Shown: positions 25,250 to 39,559, counted from the first letter of the stretch. The stretch is DNA of 64,000 nucleotides from Anisakis pegreffii (GCA_035041965.1 JAPYMA010000721.1:62001-126000), one strand, 5' to 3'. Made by a program: numbers and translations. The notes: generated by a model from the letters alone, not told the origin.

Positions 25250-28000
25250 CTATAAGGTAATTGCTGCGTTCACATGAAATTACAAGTGGCTATTCACAAA
25301 AAATACATTACTTGCAGTTTTTGCATTCGGCTTTAGCTATCTGCATGTAATCTCACAAGAGATCATTTCATCTGACAGTAACAAATGTCGGATTCGATAA
25401 AATTGCTATCAGACTTATCATCTCATCCATTTTGTGACGTTCTGTGATTTCTCTGACTGATTCAGGATGAATGGGAGGGATGAACCTCTGATTCAGGATG
25501 AATGACTTCTGATCTACTCCAGAACGTGCAGTCTGGCTATGCAGCTGCCCCAGAGCAACTGGCAAGTTACTTCAGTAAGCATTCAGACGAGGCATTGGTA
25601 CAGGTTGTACCATAACTGTGAGTAGTCAACACAAATGAGGACAGCTTCCGGATCACTTCAAAACGTTGAAATGACGATCAATCAAGGAGATGGAAAGCAT
25701 AACCAATCCACCAAATTTGCAAGGTTACATACCATTCCGATTAGTGAAGAACCGAACCGCTAACACCGAACCAGGTAAGGAAGTCGACGAGTTATAGAAT
25801 GGTTATCTGAGAAGGATTCGTTCTTTTATAGATGATTGAGAAAATTTATGCAAACAATTAATATCTCATTTGCAATCTCGAATCATATTCACCTGAAAAT
25901 TTAATACTGAAGAAAGAAGGTTCGTTCCGAACTGTTTGATGTGAAAGTAGGCATTAAAGTATTTATTCGATTATAAAAAATACCGGGATGCACATGATGA
26001 CGAGTTAGGAGAATATGAAAACTTTCTGAACCACTTTATGGGAACAGGACTCATGATCAAATGATCGAAAAGAAATGCATTTGGTCAAACATCAGCTTAG
26101 GTCAGGCAAGCTTCTATATTTGGTACACCAACAAACGATTTTATCAAATTCATTTTTCGTAATGGAATTTATCATTCAAACATGCATACAGTGGCACGAT
26201 TTATCACTGAAAACTGCAGAAAAGAGTTTCAATTTCGAACCTTCTCTTTACATTCAAGTCACATGATCATTCCAATTTATATTGTCTTCACGAGTCAGTT
26301 TTTTCAGAATTCTTCCGAAAATAGAAAGTTGACGAGTCATTCAACTGCAATTAATGTAATGTTGAGAATTTCGATGACTAATTAAAGTGAAACACTGAAA
26401 AACCATTTTACAACGAGTATGTAACTGACTGCTTCGCTCATCTTCATTCAATTCAGTCATAAAATTTGTAAAATCGAAGACATAATCTATTTTTAACAAC
26501 ACAATTCGTCATTTTTGTCCTTTTTCAGCTTTTCAAACTAAACGTTTGCATCATTCCAAAAGATGCCTGAAAACAGGTTATTCGTCCAATAGTTTGAATT
26601 CGTTCGATTGAATTAACTCAACCACATCCTTTACTAACATTTCAAATCATTACGAATCCCATCAGAGGACATTTGATTCTAATCGAAAACATGTTCTTTT
26701 GTGTGCTGTTACAACAATTTGTCGATCCTACAGAAGATATGCTAAGGGGAATGTTTAATTCAAGTGATAAATGATCAGAGAACGGAAACGGGCAGTTTCG
26801 TCGGATCTCGTCCAGTCGTCACAATTTGATAAACATATGTTCAATTGATGTTACCATAATAAATCATTCCGTATGATGTTTTGGGTGCATTTTGTAATCA
26901 AGCCTTGTGACAGAACACTTCAACAACTTGTTTGACTGATATTTTCGCTTGCTCAAGGTTGATTGCATCACGGTACTTCTCATTGCGGTTGTTCTGATTG
27001 CATGTGATTGCATGATACGTGTTGCTCTGAGTGTGCATGTGCAATGGACTGTGTTCAGTGTATTGGATGACCCCATCGATTCTGTTTTGATGATCGCATT
27101 CGAGTGGCAGTCATTTTAAACATCTTCTTCCCGTACGAATTGCTGATCTTTTCACTCGTCCATATCTGCGCCGTTTCAATCGTCGTTTATCCACTCAATT
27201 CAACTTTAATATTCAACCGTAACTTTAATAGTCACTCAACAGTCAACTGTCACCTCAAATTCCAATCATTCCCGATGTTTTATGAAGAAAAAATGCTGCC
27301 TATTGTTAGATGCAATTCGATTAAACTCAGACTGCTCGCTCACCACATCGATAGTGTTTTCATCATAATATTTGCTGCATACAACCTGTTATCATTCGAA
27401 CACATCTTAGTACTATTCACTTGTGCTACACCTTACGATCCGCAACCATTATTGCGCTAAGCGTTTTTTCAACCGAACAAATTCTTTTATAGTGTGTGAA
27501 ATTCCCTCTAAGTGATTGCTTATTCGTATGGCATGGCTGGCATTCATTTTGTTTCGTTTAAGTGAAAATTTTCGAGCTCAACAATAAATTGAACCAATTA
27601 ACGCACATTTGCAATGTTGAATTTACACATTTGCATTTGCAACATTTGCATAACGTTCGCCCAAAAAAATTTGCAGTGTTAATGATTTGTAGCGTTGCAA
27701 ACGTGCAAAATGGATGAGATATCTGATTCGTTAATGGAATTGAGGGTAAAACTGACACTTGCCAGTTCTCATATTCGTTTATTTGTTTATAACGCATTGC
27801 AATAGATTAAAGAAAACCTGTATGCACTTTGTGGTTCACGATTATCACATCAATCTATCAGAAATATCAAAGAAATATTTCTGACTGCAAACAATTCACA
27901 TTAAAATTGTCAATTAGTTCTCATTCCTATTCGCCGAAATAATTTTCCACCTGAATGGTATTGTTCACGTTCATATGAAATAATTGTGTTTTGGAATCGT
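25250..28000. other. Divergent intergenic region
   Basis: This lies between the divergently transcribed thiolase and SEC14/GOLD genes and so should hold both promoters. A 30-bp-period duplication of TGATTCAGGATGAATG lies at about 25457-25504. The longest open frames (about 118 codons at 27104) have no splice or domain support. Confidence 0.5.
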
Positions 28001-28093
28001 GTTCTAATGAAGTTTTCAGCCAACAGATCGGTGAAAAATCCGAAAACCTATTGTAACAATTGTACTTGATCAGTTGGCGAAAACCTATCGAAA

Positions 28094-31000
28094 TGATCGA
28101 AAAGATATCTGAAACTGATCAAAAACACATCAATATTTTGCGATCAGCCGTCAAAGATGAAGTGAGTGATTGATAATTTTCTTAATTCAAATCAGCCAAC
28201 AATCATAGGAAATTCAGCAATTCAGCAGTTTCTTTTCTTTACTTAACAACGTTCACCCAAAAAATTTCCCCTCTGCAACGAAAACATCGCACACCATAAC
28301 AAATAATAGTCATACATCAGTCGTTGCATCATTTTTCGGAAATCACTTGTCATATCTCTGCAAGAAAGAAAGACGATAATTGAATGTTTTTATAAGCTCA
28401 ACCTAATAAATGTTATAATATTTTTCCTAAACGTTTACCGTAAATTTGTCATAATTATGCGACAGTGTTGTTCCTAAAAACATTTGTAAACACTTACGTT
28501 AGTGAAATGAGGTGTTTCTTCATGAAAATCAATCACCACTGATAAAATGTGATTCCTCAAATTTCGTCAGAACTTTACGTTCACGTTTTAATCGAAACAG
28601 AAAATCGGCAAGTTAGACTTTGTGGGAAGAAATATTCCATCCGAACATAAAATCGTATTCCAACTTAACTATTAAAATAATTCTACGCTGAAATTGCTTT
28701 AAACATAACTGATTGATCGAGACGTATTCAACTGATCACCTATTGATCAATATAAACTGATAAATTGCTTCGAGTATGATACGTATCGACGAATTATTAT
28801 TGAACTAAACCACAGAAAGGATTGATATTTTCACTGCGAATATTTTTTTTCGATAATTTTCCGTTGATTCATCACGTGCTTTATGAAATTCTTGAGCACT
28901 TTAGCGTATCTGCAGACATTTATTATGACTGTTGCAGAAAAAAGATCAGCACATAATCTTTCATTGCCTTTCTTTGATTCATCGCATATTTCATAAATTT
29001 CTTGCACATTTTGGCATATCTGTAGAGATTTATTGAGAGTGCTGAAAAAACTCAATGCCAAATTTATAACAGTTATTCTTCTCGGTTGAAAAAAAAAGTC
29101 AAAAATATTGATGATGAATTTTGAAAGCAAAAAACTTCGTCGAGCGGTGTCTTAAAGCAATTTTCAATGATACCTTTCCAATTATTCTCATCAAATTAAC
29201 ATTTTAAGTTTAGAGGTTCAGTTCGCCGAATTTCTCTCATCAAAATCGACAATAAACAGACTATTCAGTCGGTCATTAAACGAATGAGGCAAAAATAAGA
29301 AATGATAATTTCGAGAAGTTAATTTCCTCCACTGTACAACATTGTTTTTCCCTTTCAAATATTTCTGCCTCATTTCCTAAGCCCACAATAGCCCGTACTA
29401 ACGTAAACCAAAAAGTTTTAGCTAACTGAATATTACGACACGGATTTCAATCTTCTACGATGGTTAATTGGACACAAATATAACCTGGAAGTTATCGTTC
29501 CAAAGTTGAGAAATCATCTCAAATTGCGGACTTCAAAATGGGATTTAGACAATATCACGAAGCAGTCACGCGATCACGCTGTTCATGCATTCTGGAAGGT
29601 ATATTTGAGTCATTCTTCTGCTTGCTACTCTTCACCATGCTCACCGTAGACGGTCGTCTGCCTCTTGGAGGCTACAAATTTCGCAAGACCGAAATCACAA
29701 GGATGTTTGAGGAAACGTTGAGTTCTGAGTACTCCATATCACCTTCCGCACCACGTCTCAACAGCTTGTTGCGCACCCAAAATTTCAGCTAGAGCAAATT
29801 TCCGAAACGCTTCTGTCATATCTCAGAAAGTGTATCTCTTAAAGGAGGTCTACGAGAAATCATGTCTTATGAAGTTTTTCAATTCGTTGCGAATCGCAAA
29901 ATCATTTGGGGGTTTCGTCAATTCAATGAAAGAGACTCGGAGTCAGATGACTGCTTTGCTCTTTAAGCGAATGATCTATGATGAAATTTTAATGGAGTTT
30001 TCCAAATCGGGAAATGTGTTTATGCATTGAAAGCAAATGTTTCTTGCTTTTGGTACCATCTTGATTCGTCGAATTCGCCATAAAACTTCGTTGTGTTTAT
30101 TATTCGGGATAGCTTCCAATAAGCAAACCAAAAAGTCCAATGACAGATCGAACATTCAGGGAAATAATATAATAAATTCAATGTTCATGTTTATGTCCAA
30201 TTCAAGTCAGTCATCGAATGTTATGATAATCTGTCATCAAAAAGTTGCTCACTGTTTGAATGCGAGCAAATTACTCGGATGCACAGCCGTTAGTAGACTG
30301 TCGCATCAGATCCGTTAAATTTTGTGTCATTCAAACAATTTCGCACTTACAAAAGTTGAATGGCAATAGATGTGGATTTTATCATAAAACGGTGGTTGTT
30401 ATAGGGGATGAGATTACCCATTTTGGGTAATTTGGAGGTGTCAGGTGGCAATGGAGGGGGTCAGGGAATTAGTATTTCGTGCAGTTGTTATGTTATGGTA
30501 GAACGCCATTGCGTTGATGGTATGTAGATGCGGTTAGTTGATGACAACATTCTCCTATTTTCTGAGTATGATTAGCTCGTAAGGGCCTAACAAGGGCTAA
30601 CAGGGTTTTCATTCGTTTTAACAGGGTTTTCATTCTTTTCCTTGCTATTACAATCGCTCTCATAGCTTTTATTACCAAAAGTTTTCTCTTTTGCTAATTT
30701 CTCATTCATTTTACTCAACAATTAAAGTCCCATTCTCATTCTATCAAATACACTCTATAATTGATCATTTGACTGTCGACCGTTGTTGAGCAATAATATT
30801 CGATCGTTGCATTGTTGATTTCGGCTGTTAACCCTCGTCAACGTATCCAATAAATGGAACATGTTAAGGAAAAAGAAATTGATTCGGACTGTGAAGTGAA
30901 ATGAGACGAAGTGAATGAGAAAAACTCATCAAGAGAACGGCATTCGCATGCATTAGCTATGAGAGTGAATACAACACATCTGAAAAGAATGAGAATTCAT

Positions 31001-34000
31001 CTAAATCAGTTTGAAGTGACCGTCTCATAGACAATAGCTTTTCATGCAGTCATAGTCCATTGCAGTAATGAGCAACACAACGAGTTTTCCGTTTGATATT
31101 GACGTTATGCGTAGTGATAGTAATTTCTTGTATCATGGAGAGGGGGGTAACAGCGCCTAGCAAATCATCAAAAAGGGTAACGGAGCATCCGAACGTGAGA
31201 ACCACTGTCATAAAAATTTAGTTTTAAGACATTTGCTCCAGAGGCTACTGCCTCCTAGAACAACTCCTCTTCACGGTTAGCCACAGCTTTACTGAGGTTT
31301 GGCTGCGGTTTCGAGATGAGCCGCTGTCTAGGTCTAAGCATCAATCTCAGCCTGAGCCTCAGCGTCAGCCTCAACCTCAACCTAAGATTAAGCCAACGAA
31401 TAAGAATACTATTAATAAGAGTATAATGTAGCAATAATGGCAGTATTAATAATTTTTTAATTATATCGATAGTAATGATCAAAAGAGCTTCTGTTTACGA
31501 AGATAAAAATTGTGGTGGTGGAGTGGAGGAGCAGTTATCTAGGGAGCATTGTTCTTGTGGACAAGTGCCTGGGCAGTTGTCTAACTATAAATACAAAAAT
31601 CTACAGATTACAGAAAGTTCACAAAGAACATTTTCAAGCAAGATGCTGCAGAAAGAATTCAAATTTTCCCGGAGTTTTCACAACACTGTTTTTTGGGGAT
31701 TATCATTGCCGAAATGATAGCTTTAGCCTGACATATTGCAGTCGGGTCTCACAGGTCCAGCTCTTCGCACTCCTCATGCGATCGTCAATATCGAGCAGAC
31801 TGGAACGAATGATTACTGGGGACTGCTGTCCACATTCCCGATCAATCAAATAATCAAAGCTCGCGTTTATGATCTGGAAATGATGCTGAAGAAAGTGATG
31901 GAGATGGAAGCCGAAACAGGTGAATCTGCTAAATTCACGTGTATCGTGATTAATGCATGATTGACTGACAGATCAAATCAGATCCTTTGACTGCTTTTTC
32001 GCTTTCCTTTCACATCAATAATCGCTTTGTCTCTCCAATCCCTTTGAATGTCACTCAGAATGCTTTTTTCAATATGCATCGAAGATATATTGCATTGATT
32101 TCCGAATTCCTGATGAAATCATTTCATTCCGAACGAAACTTTTAATGTCAGTATTACTAAAGAGGCTGATTATTTTTGATGACCAGATTAGAGAGAATCT
32201 TCTTTCAAAAACGACTCAATACCAACTGATGCAAAATGTAAACTGAGGTGATCAATGTGTTCAGGAGTGAGATCTTCAATTCTTTACATAATGGATTTGA
32301 ATGGGCTCAGATACGATAAACGTTTGTTCTCGTTGATAACCGGTGCTCTGGCGGGTATTTCTCAGTTCATGAGTGAAAATTACGTCGAATTGATTCATTC
32401 ATTCGTGCTCGTCAATGCACCATCGTTCATCACAGCAATTTGGTGCGTTTCACTTTATCCGACAAGAATTCCCAATAATTTGTGCATTGAATCGAGGTGA
32501 AAAAGGGACATACTTCATATATGAATGCAGTCAAGTGATCTGTTGATTCGTTCACATTCAGTGGAATCTTTCATTCCGTTTGCAATTTCATTCGAGGCTT
32601 TTTCTCGATCAATCCAAGACTTTCCTTATTGGTAGGCATCTAGCGGCGAATAAACAAAATATATGAACACTAAAACCAACTCGTTAGCAACTAACCGTGC
32701 ATGTCTAATTATACATTCTTTTACGTCCATTTTCGCCAGCGAAATGTCTTTTTTTGCATCCACAATGGAGCGTTTTCTCTTCATTAGGAGAATTTTTTTG
32801 AGCAGATGAAAATTTGCCGTCAACACGAAAATATTTCGAACGGTAGGATTGAGAGGAAGAGTGTGTGCTCAGTTCAATTACAACTCTCATGAGCATTCAG
32901 TTCCGCACTTTAATTAAACATTCGCATGTTATAATTGTTTATTTCGGTTGTCTTTTGATGAATATCGTGCCGAATTCCGAAATGAATTCATTTGCATCCG
33001 CCTCGTTGGAAAACAGAATTGCTAACTGAGAACGGTATCCTTGGTGATGTTTACACTGATTGCACAGTTTATATGAGATTTCAGTGATACCGTAACCTCA
33101 CAATTGGTACTGAATGTTCAATTCAAATCCGAAGAAAAGCTAATGCAAATCAGATCAATTCGTCAAATTTCCTTCATTTGTTTGCCTAAAAAATTCAGTG
33201 TTTTGTAAGCGTAATTAAATTGTTAGCGGATAACGTTCACAAGAACTTTCCAGGTCGGTTGCAAAACCTTTATTGCCCGAACGAACGCGTAATAAGGTGC
33301 AAATTTTCGGAGCTGGTTGGCGAAACGAAATCCTCAATTTAGCCGTTCCAGACGTGCTGCCAGCCTTCTGGAATAACGACGAAATTGATGTGCGTCGAAA
33401 GTTCATTTGTTTTCTCGTTAACGATTAGGGCAAATTTCGCTACATCTCGACTCTGTTCACAGATATGATATTAATTCGGAGGATTTTCCTTGACGTCTCT
33501 TGTTCAATTACTAACTTATTTGCTGTTCATAGCAGATGTGAACCATTAGCATGTAAATCTTAGCGCAATTACTGCATAATTTTAATCGATATGGAAGTTG
33601 CCTTTTCAGGTCTTCAAAGCGGACATTGAGCGTTCGGCGGCACTCGACCCAGTGAATTACTTCAAGACTGATTCATTTGAACATTCTGATATGATCACTA
33701 TTGCGGCTGGCCAATCTGATTGCATTGATATCAGCGCACAAAGGGTTTGTTGTTTGCAGACGAACACTTTTAAAAACAACAATTCCTTGTTGAATGTGTT
33801 GAAGTGCCCTTTTTATCTCATGCGATCAGTTATCGTGAGAATCAGAGAATTTGATCATTAGTAACGTCACTTATTTATTGTTAGAGTTTAGCATTCTCTA
33901 AACGAATCTCCACTGACTGATCGTATGACTGCGCGCTGATCGACCCGTTCTGATCTTGTCCGTGAAGTTATCGATCTGTATGATTTTCCTTCAGGGACAA

Positions 34001-34763
34001 ACGCTCAAATTCCACATCCTGACAGACGGACATTTTGCGTGTTGTGTATATTTCACAGAGGATGCGAAAAACTCCGATGTGAACTCAATGAAATGTGTTT
34101 ATCCTTTATTTACAGTTAGTCAATTTGCTATGTTATTTCAGATCAAACCAGCGCATATATTATCAAATTTTTGATAATATTTCTTGAGAACACGAAGTGA
34201 ATGAAAGTATAGGAAGAATTTTACAAAGAATTATAGGAAGAAATTATTGCAGTTCTCGAATTAACAAAATGCTCGGCTTGAGCAGTAAGAAAATACACGG
34301 AAGTTTTTGCATTAGAAGAGCCGTGAAAGATATTCATTAGATTTTCAATTTGAAGCATCCTCAGTGAAAGAACCACAATTCGTTCACAGTCTCGGTGAGA
34401 TTCGACTCGTATAACGTTTCAGAAAATACTACAGCAATCATAAGAGAGCATCAGTCGTCATATCTGCCTTCTAGTATCATTACTTAATGTATGTGTGAAT
34501 TGCCCGCGTCAAATGCAACGGTTTCAAATTGCTTCTCACCACTAATTTTATTGCTGTCCAATTAAGTGTAATAATCGCTTTTCTTGGGTTTCAAATTTCA
34601 GAGTTAAAAAGTAGTGAAATTTCAGAAAATTCCTGGTCCATTATTGGTACCGATGAACGAAGAGTTGTCGTGTGAGCAGAGTGGCATTTATAAGTTATGG
34701 ATTAGCAACGAGCATGCTTGGATACATTCATTGAGAGTAAAATACAAAATTCTACTGGAGTAA
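28094..34763 (+). CDS. SEC14-like (CRAL-TRIO) and GOLD domain lipid-binding protein
   Basis: Eight exons: 28094-28162, 29422-29598, 31742-31919, 32265-32442, 33254-33389, 33610-33744, 33995-34114 and 34626-34763. All have GT-AG borders and the phase closes at every junction, giving 376 residues. Residues 1-80 match the N-terminal CRAL-TRIO helices (YYDTDFNLLRWLIGHKYN). About 83-245 is the lipid-binding CRAL-TRIO domain, with SGLTGP, NIEQTG, KARVYDLE, LYIMDLNGLRYD, FVLVNAP, RPLLPERTRNKV-like and LPAFWN motifs. About 265-372 is a beta-rich GOLD domain ending in LRVKYKILLE. The family binds phosphatidylinositol, phosphatidylcholine or other hydrophobic ligands in the cytosol and at Golgi or endosomal membranes. 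The architecture matches the many nematode SEC14/GOLD paralogues (ctg type). No signal peptide. A TTTTCAG site about 75 bases upstream of the ATG could accept a spliced leader. Confidence 0.95.
28864..29060 (-). repeat. Diverged tandem repeat, coding-like on the antisense strand
   Basis: Within intron 1 of the SEC14/GOLD gene, 28864-28950 and 28974-29060 are two copies about 110 bp apart. On the minus strand, each read in its own frame, they give related peptides: INVCRYAKVLKNFIKHVMNQ and INLYRYAKMCKKFMKYAMNQ, preceded by FSATVI and FSALS. Over the 19 best-aligned codons I count 9 third-position, 4 first-position and 3 second-position differences. No start codon, donor or full gene could be assembled around them. 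Confidence 0.6.
30599..30640. repeat. 20-bp tandem duplication in an intron
   Basis: AACAGGGTTTTCATTC plus a T-rich tail occurs twice in tandem in intron 2 of the SEC14/GOLD gene. It is preceded by GGGCCTAAC and GGGCTAAC units. Confidence 0.7.
31332..31391. repeat. Degenerate interstitial telomere-like hexamer array
   Basis: Ten consecutive hexamers in strict 6-base phase, with units such as GCCTGA, GCCTCA, GCGTCA, ACCTCA, ACCTAA and GATTAA. Most units are one or two changes from GCCTAA, the C-rich strand of the nematode telomere repeat TTAGGC. The array lies in intron 2 of the SEC14/GOLD gene, about 350 bp upstream of exon 3. Confidence 0.6.
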
Positions 34764-35776
34764 TCTCTAAAATTCTCCTTCTCTATATCGTAATAATGTT
34801 GCCGTCTTTGTTTATTTTGAGAATGCGTATAAATTATAATATTATGAATAATATATATTAATTTATCACAATTGTACGTGTTGTGAAGTTATTGATGTGC
34901 CAGTGACTGCAGCAATTATACATCAATGCTGACTGACATTTGGAATGATTCAGTCGACTGCTCACTTCATCTGTTCATTCAGTCGAGAATTGGAATTAAT
35001 TTGGACATAAGCTGACTTACGAATCATTCGGAAACATCTGCGTTCTCTTTCCTCCTCCCCCTCATAGATGAATTCATCTCTTTCCATTTTGCTGCTCTCG
35101 TGCTCATCGAGTCAATTCTAGAAGTTCAACTCGATTTTCCATGTTCCCACTTCTAAGCTGCAATAATACCATTCATGCACATCGTACTCGGCTAAGTTGA
35201 AATTATTTCAATTCTTTCGACTACGAAAATGGCCAAATCAACTCCTAAAGATCAACCAACTTTACGTGATCATGTAAGACGTAGCTGCGGTGTAAGCAAT
35301 GATTCGACAATAAGTTATATGTAGATTCAGCCATAAATTCTGACACGTTCATGTATGATACTGAATCCATTTCGTTCGATTGGATTATTGTTTTACTCGA
35401 CGTGATTATACTTGCCCACATTTACGCATGGCCATCGCATTGATCCGTGTTGATGATAATCGAGATTCGATTGCAAGTTGCATTTATCGTGTTCATATTG
35501 CTTATTTGTTTGATGCATGTAATTATTGCTTATGCTACTTCATATTCAAATCGGTCCACATTCGATGCTTTTCCAGTCACTGATTTGCTCGGAAATTTGA
35601 TAGGTATTCTCAACTGAAGAATCCAGCGCATAATAAACATTTTCAAGGTTTCCAACACTCCATCTTGAATTCCAAAATGCCGTGTATCTTCTTTCACGTG
35701 CAAACATCGACAACTCGTAAACATCGCACGAGTGGTAGCTGGTATACGATTGCATCTGAACGCATTGAACAAATCT

Positions 35777-35830
35777 GATTCTGATTGTGAGTGTAATTAT
35801 AAGCGTAAGTCTAAGAGTAAGCATTAGCCC
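35777..35830. repeat. Second degenerate hexamer array (TAAGCN)n
   Basis: Nine units in 6-base phase, including TAAGCG, TAAGTC, TAAGAG, TAAGCA and TTAGCC. They are again close to a rotation of the telomeric C-strand GCCTAA and have the same orientation as the array at 31332. Confidence 0.5.
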
Positions 35831-38800
35831 AAACTTGAACTCGTTCCGAGTAGATGAGACTGGAATGCGTCCGTGTACATCGCTCGCTACACTCGTACGA
35901 GTTTCCCAGATTATCCCACATAATTCAACTGAATTAGGTGCTGAAATTTCCTAGAATAATTTCTCTGAATTACTTTTGCTTCGCAATTGCTCATCAAGCT
36001 AAAGAACAACTTCGAGATGCACGTTCTTGCAGTTAATAAGGCTAGCGAGTTTTGATGTTTTTGTGTCGAATGAAAGAAGTATTAAATTATTGAATAGTGT
36101 GTTGATTGTGTGATATTATATTCGATAGATTTCATAAATTCATTTGATAATGCTGAATTAATGCCGTCCTGAATGGCTTGAATGACCACGCTGTGCACCG
36201 AAAATACCCAAAAAATCCTTTACGAAGTGAATATCGCTTGCAAAATGCACGTATTATCATTCAGTAGATCAATTCACAATAAAAATATGCAGATACATAC
36301 AACAACGAGATATGATATCACCAGATATGTTCGCAACAATCTTAGAATGATACCTTAAAGAAATCAGTTTGATGAATTGACATCGATGGTGAACAACTGA
36401 CCCATTTAATATTATTTGCAGATGATTTTGGATCATTTGAAGAAAATCCTTCAAACAATTTTTAATGCCTCGTGAATTTTGTCATCATTTGATAGGAGGC
36501 GGTCGCTTCAAGCTTGAAATGGTGATCCGCCTTCAGATGAGCTCTGCGGCCAGTTGAATTCGATTTTATAGAATTAATTTGATGCGTAGTATCGGCTGCA
36601 GTTGGTTCGAATACGGGAAAGATATCGTGTCATTTCGCTGCAAATTCTCGATGGATTTTAGTAATTATCAATAAACGGAAAGTACGACTTTAGCTGTGCA
36701 ACTGTTTTGCCAGTTCAAGAGTGAAATCTCGTTGTGCTTTTAGTCGCTTTTAAGAGTGCAGCATATTTTCGTTCCGCTTCAATTGAATCAGCCTTTCCAA
36801 TTAAGAGTGTCACTTTGCTGGAACATCAACTTTCTTTATTGATGCAGTGAATCTTCATGTATGCTCACATGCTCCTGTGAAAACTCCTATAATGCTATTA
36901 TCACACTGCATTCATGGACTCAACATAGTGGAGAATGTCAATTGGAAAATCTCGAAAAGAATTAGCCCTACACCTGGGTGTATTTCGCTCTGATCCGCCC
37001 GAATGCGGCGCTTGCATTCAGATTCAGACTCGATTGTAGGCAGTTAGACTTCGATTCGGTTTGCTCTTTCAAGGGGCACAAACACATTTGTTTGTGCTGC
37101 TTCAATACCCTACGACTTTTACAGGCTGCCTAGGGAAACGTTTTTTTTTGTAAGCTTATTGGATGAGCTTTACTCTTTCTGAAATCATATCACAGTTCCT
37201 TTTTGCAGTCATTTCTCTAATTGTAAGTCAGATATTGCGCTTGGCTGATTTCATGAAAGGCAACTGGCTCAAGAAAATTAATGAATGTAATTCTTCGCGC
37301 ATATCATTCCACTTCGTTGCTTTCATCAGTTTACTGCATATCAGTTGAGTGCTCGTGATCACTTGAAATTCACATTCAAAGTAACATCCATTTAATTTTC
37401 AAAAAAATTCCCAAATTGAATTTATTGAAGCATTAGGCGATATTTGATATGATAACGCCCTGACAATCTCACTTCTACATTCAGTTGATTAATGCGGCAT
37501 TGTCGTTGATACTTCTTCTAACGATAAGTGAATTTTGATCTATCATAGAGAAAATCAATCCACTTTCGGCTACCACTTTGCCATCATTCATCAACAGCAT
37601 GCAATTTCATCATCTCATTATTCGACAACAATGAACCTGATGAGTTTGTGGCCTGGATTCATGCAAGCAAAAACTAAAGCTCATCTCATATAGTGGGATA
37701 GTTCGAAAGGTTAAATGGAGAAGCATTTCGAATAGTTTGTGTTTATGGATGAGATTAACGCAGTCGAATGAACATCATCAGAATGTCTCAGTTACATTTG
37801 AATTAAAATTTCAAACTCTTCGATTGCATTCTTTTTCTGTTTGCAAAATGCCTTGTCTTCTAACTTTATAACTAGAATTACAACTCCAGTACTTAGTAAC
37901 TTAATGAATAAGAACGTTTCTTAGCTCCAAAAAAAGCGCAGTCGGATGAATCAAAAATCCCAATCTTCCATCACTACTATTAGGCTAAAAGATAGGTGTT
38001 TTTTGCTAAAGTGCCGAACGATAGCCAACCGAAGGAAATGAATGCAATTCATCTCCATCGAGTGACTATTATCCGGAAATAAATGCGCTAAGAAATTGAA
38101 AATGCACCTATAAAAGCAATTCTCCCATCATCACGAGATGTGCATCGTCGAGCTACAGCCTTACAAATAGTTAGTCACAGACTGCAGTGCTCTTATGGAC
38201 AAATTCTGAGTGTGCACATTCTTAACGCTATGACTGGTTCCTCTTTTGATCAGTATTATAGTTCCAATACCAATGAAACCCAATGATTTTTGGTTGGTGT
38301 TCAATGGTTTTGCAAAGAATTACTTCGTTGATAATCTGGCCTGGTACATATGCACTCTCAAACAACTCCAGTATGTTTATATATTCGTAAACAACCAACG
38401 TTTGATTACTTTTGTTGGATGTTTTTTGGTGCATTACTTATAAACTCATCGAGGTTCGCTTGTGACTGATGTTAATCAAGGAATTAGTATTCCATAAGCC
38501 CAATGAATCCATGTTCGTCGTTCTTCTCAGCTGCACTTAGGATCGGCCAGGCACACTCGCAGACAACTCCATGAACACAACCAACTCAACGAAATGTTTC
38601 TTGCGTCATCTAATTTGCACTCCTCTTGTATATCCTCTCACTGAACACAGCAGCCGAAGACTCAAACTTTAAATAAACAAATCTTTTCAGTCATATTACT
38701 TAACATTTTTTCCCTGTCTAACCCTAAAAAAAAGTACATGTATTTTTGTGTGTTTCACCCGCCTAGTTCTCACATGCTTCTCACGCCAGGTTCATGTCCT

Positions 38801-39559
38801 AGGTCAGAGTCAGATAATAAGCCAACTTTGTTAGATTTGATGGACTTATTGAGTTTTTCACAGTTCATCATTGCATTCAATTCACACTGTTCATAGGTTA
38901 GCCAGATAGATCCCTGTGCAGAGCTGATTTAACCTAACAGCATCATAACCCAACCTTGCAATTCACAAAACTGATATAAACTATCCAAAAAATCATCTCT
39001 CTTGCTCATTCTGTGATTGATGCGAGTTAGTTTGTTGTTTGGATTGAGACTGTCTGTATTCGTTCGGCCAAACCGATTACCTTAACAAATTTGGAAATAA
39101 TCCGATATATGAAAACAGAAAAGTATTCATTAAACAATGCCATAATTGAGTGATTTACGTAGATAATCTTCATTATTTTTGCATTCCACGACTAACGAAT
39201 TTCACGCACATCGCTGTCTCTCAAGCACTAATCCGGATGTTCGTGACTAAACATTGAAATGTCACTCGAAATTCATCCCCAGTCGGTCATTCAAGGAGCA
39301 GCATTCATAAATGATTTGTGTTTAATGACGTTGACTGAAGTGCGGTTATTCAATTGACTGAAACCCGACTTCATCGTTACATACTTTGTTTTGAATCCTC
39401 AAGTTTCATTTTATAAAAATGGACCTTTCAATTTACTCAAAATAACCTATGACCAACCAAATGGATCAACTAAAAAAAAAGATCGTTTTCCGTTCTTCAG
39501 ATCTTTTAGTTTTGAAAGGAATATAATGGAGATGTTCTTTATCTAGTCATCTGCTTGGA

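Noticed and set aside
35229..35273. Possible first exon, ATG in AAAATGG context followed by GTAAGA
   Set aside because: No second exon in phase could be found, and 15 codons alone are not evidence.
36595..36640. GGTTCGAATACGGG, resembling a tRNA B box
   Set aside because: The flanking bases cannot form a T stem and no acceptor or anticodon arms are present upstream.
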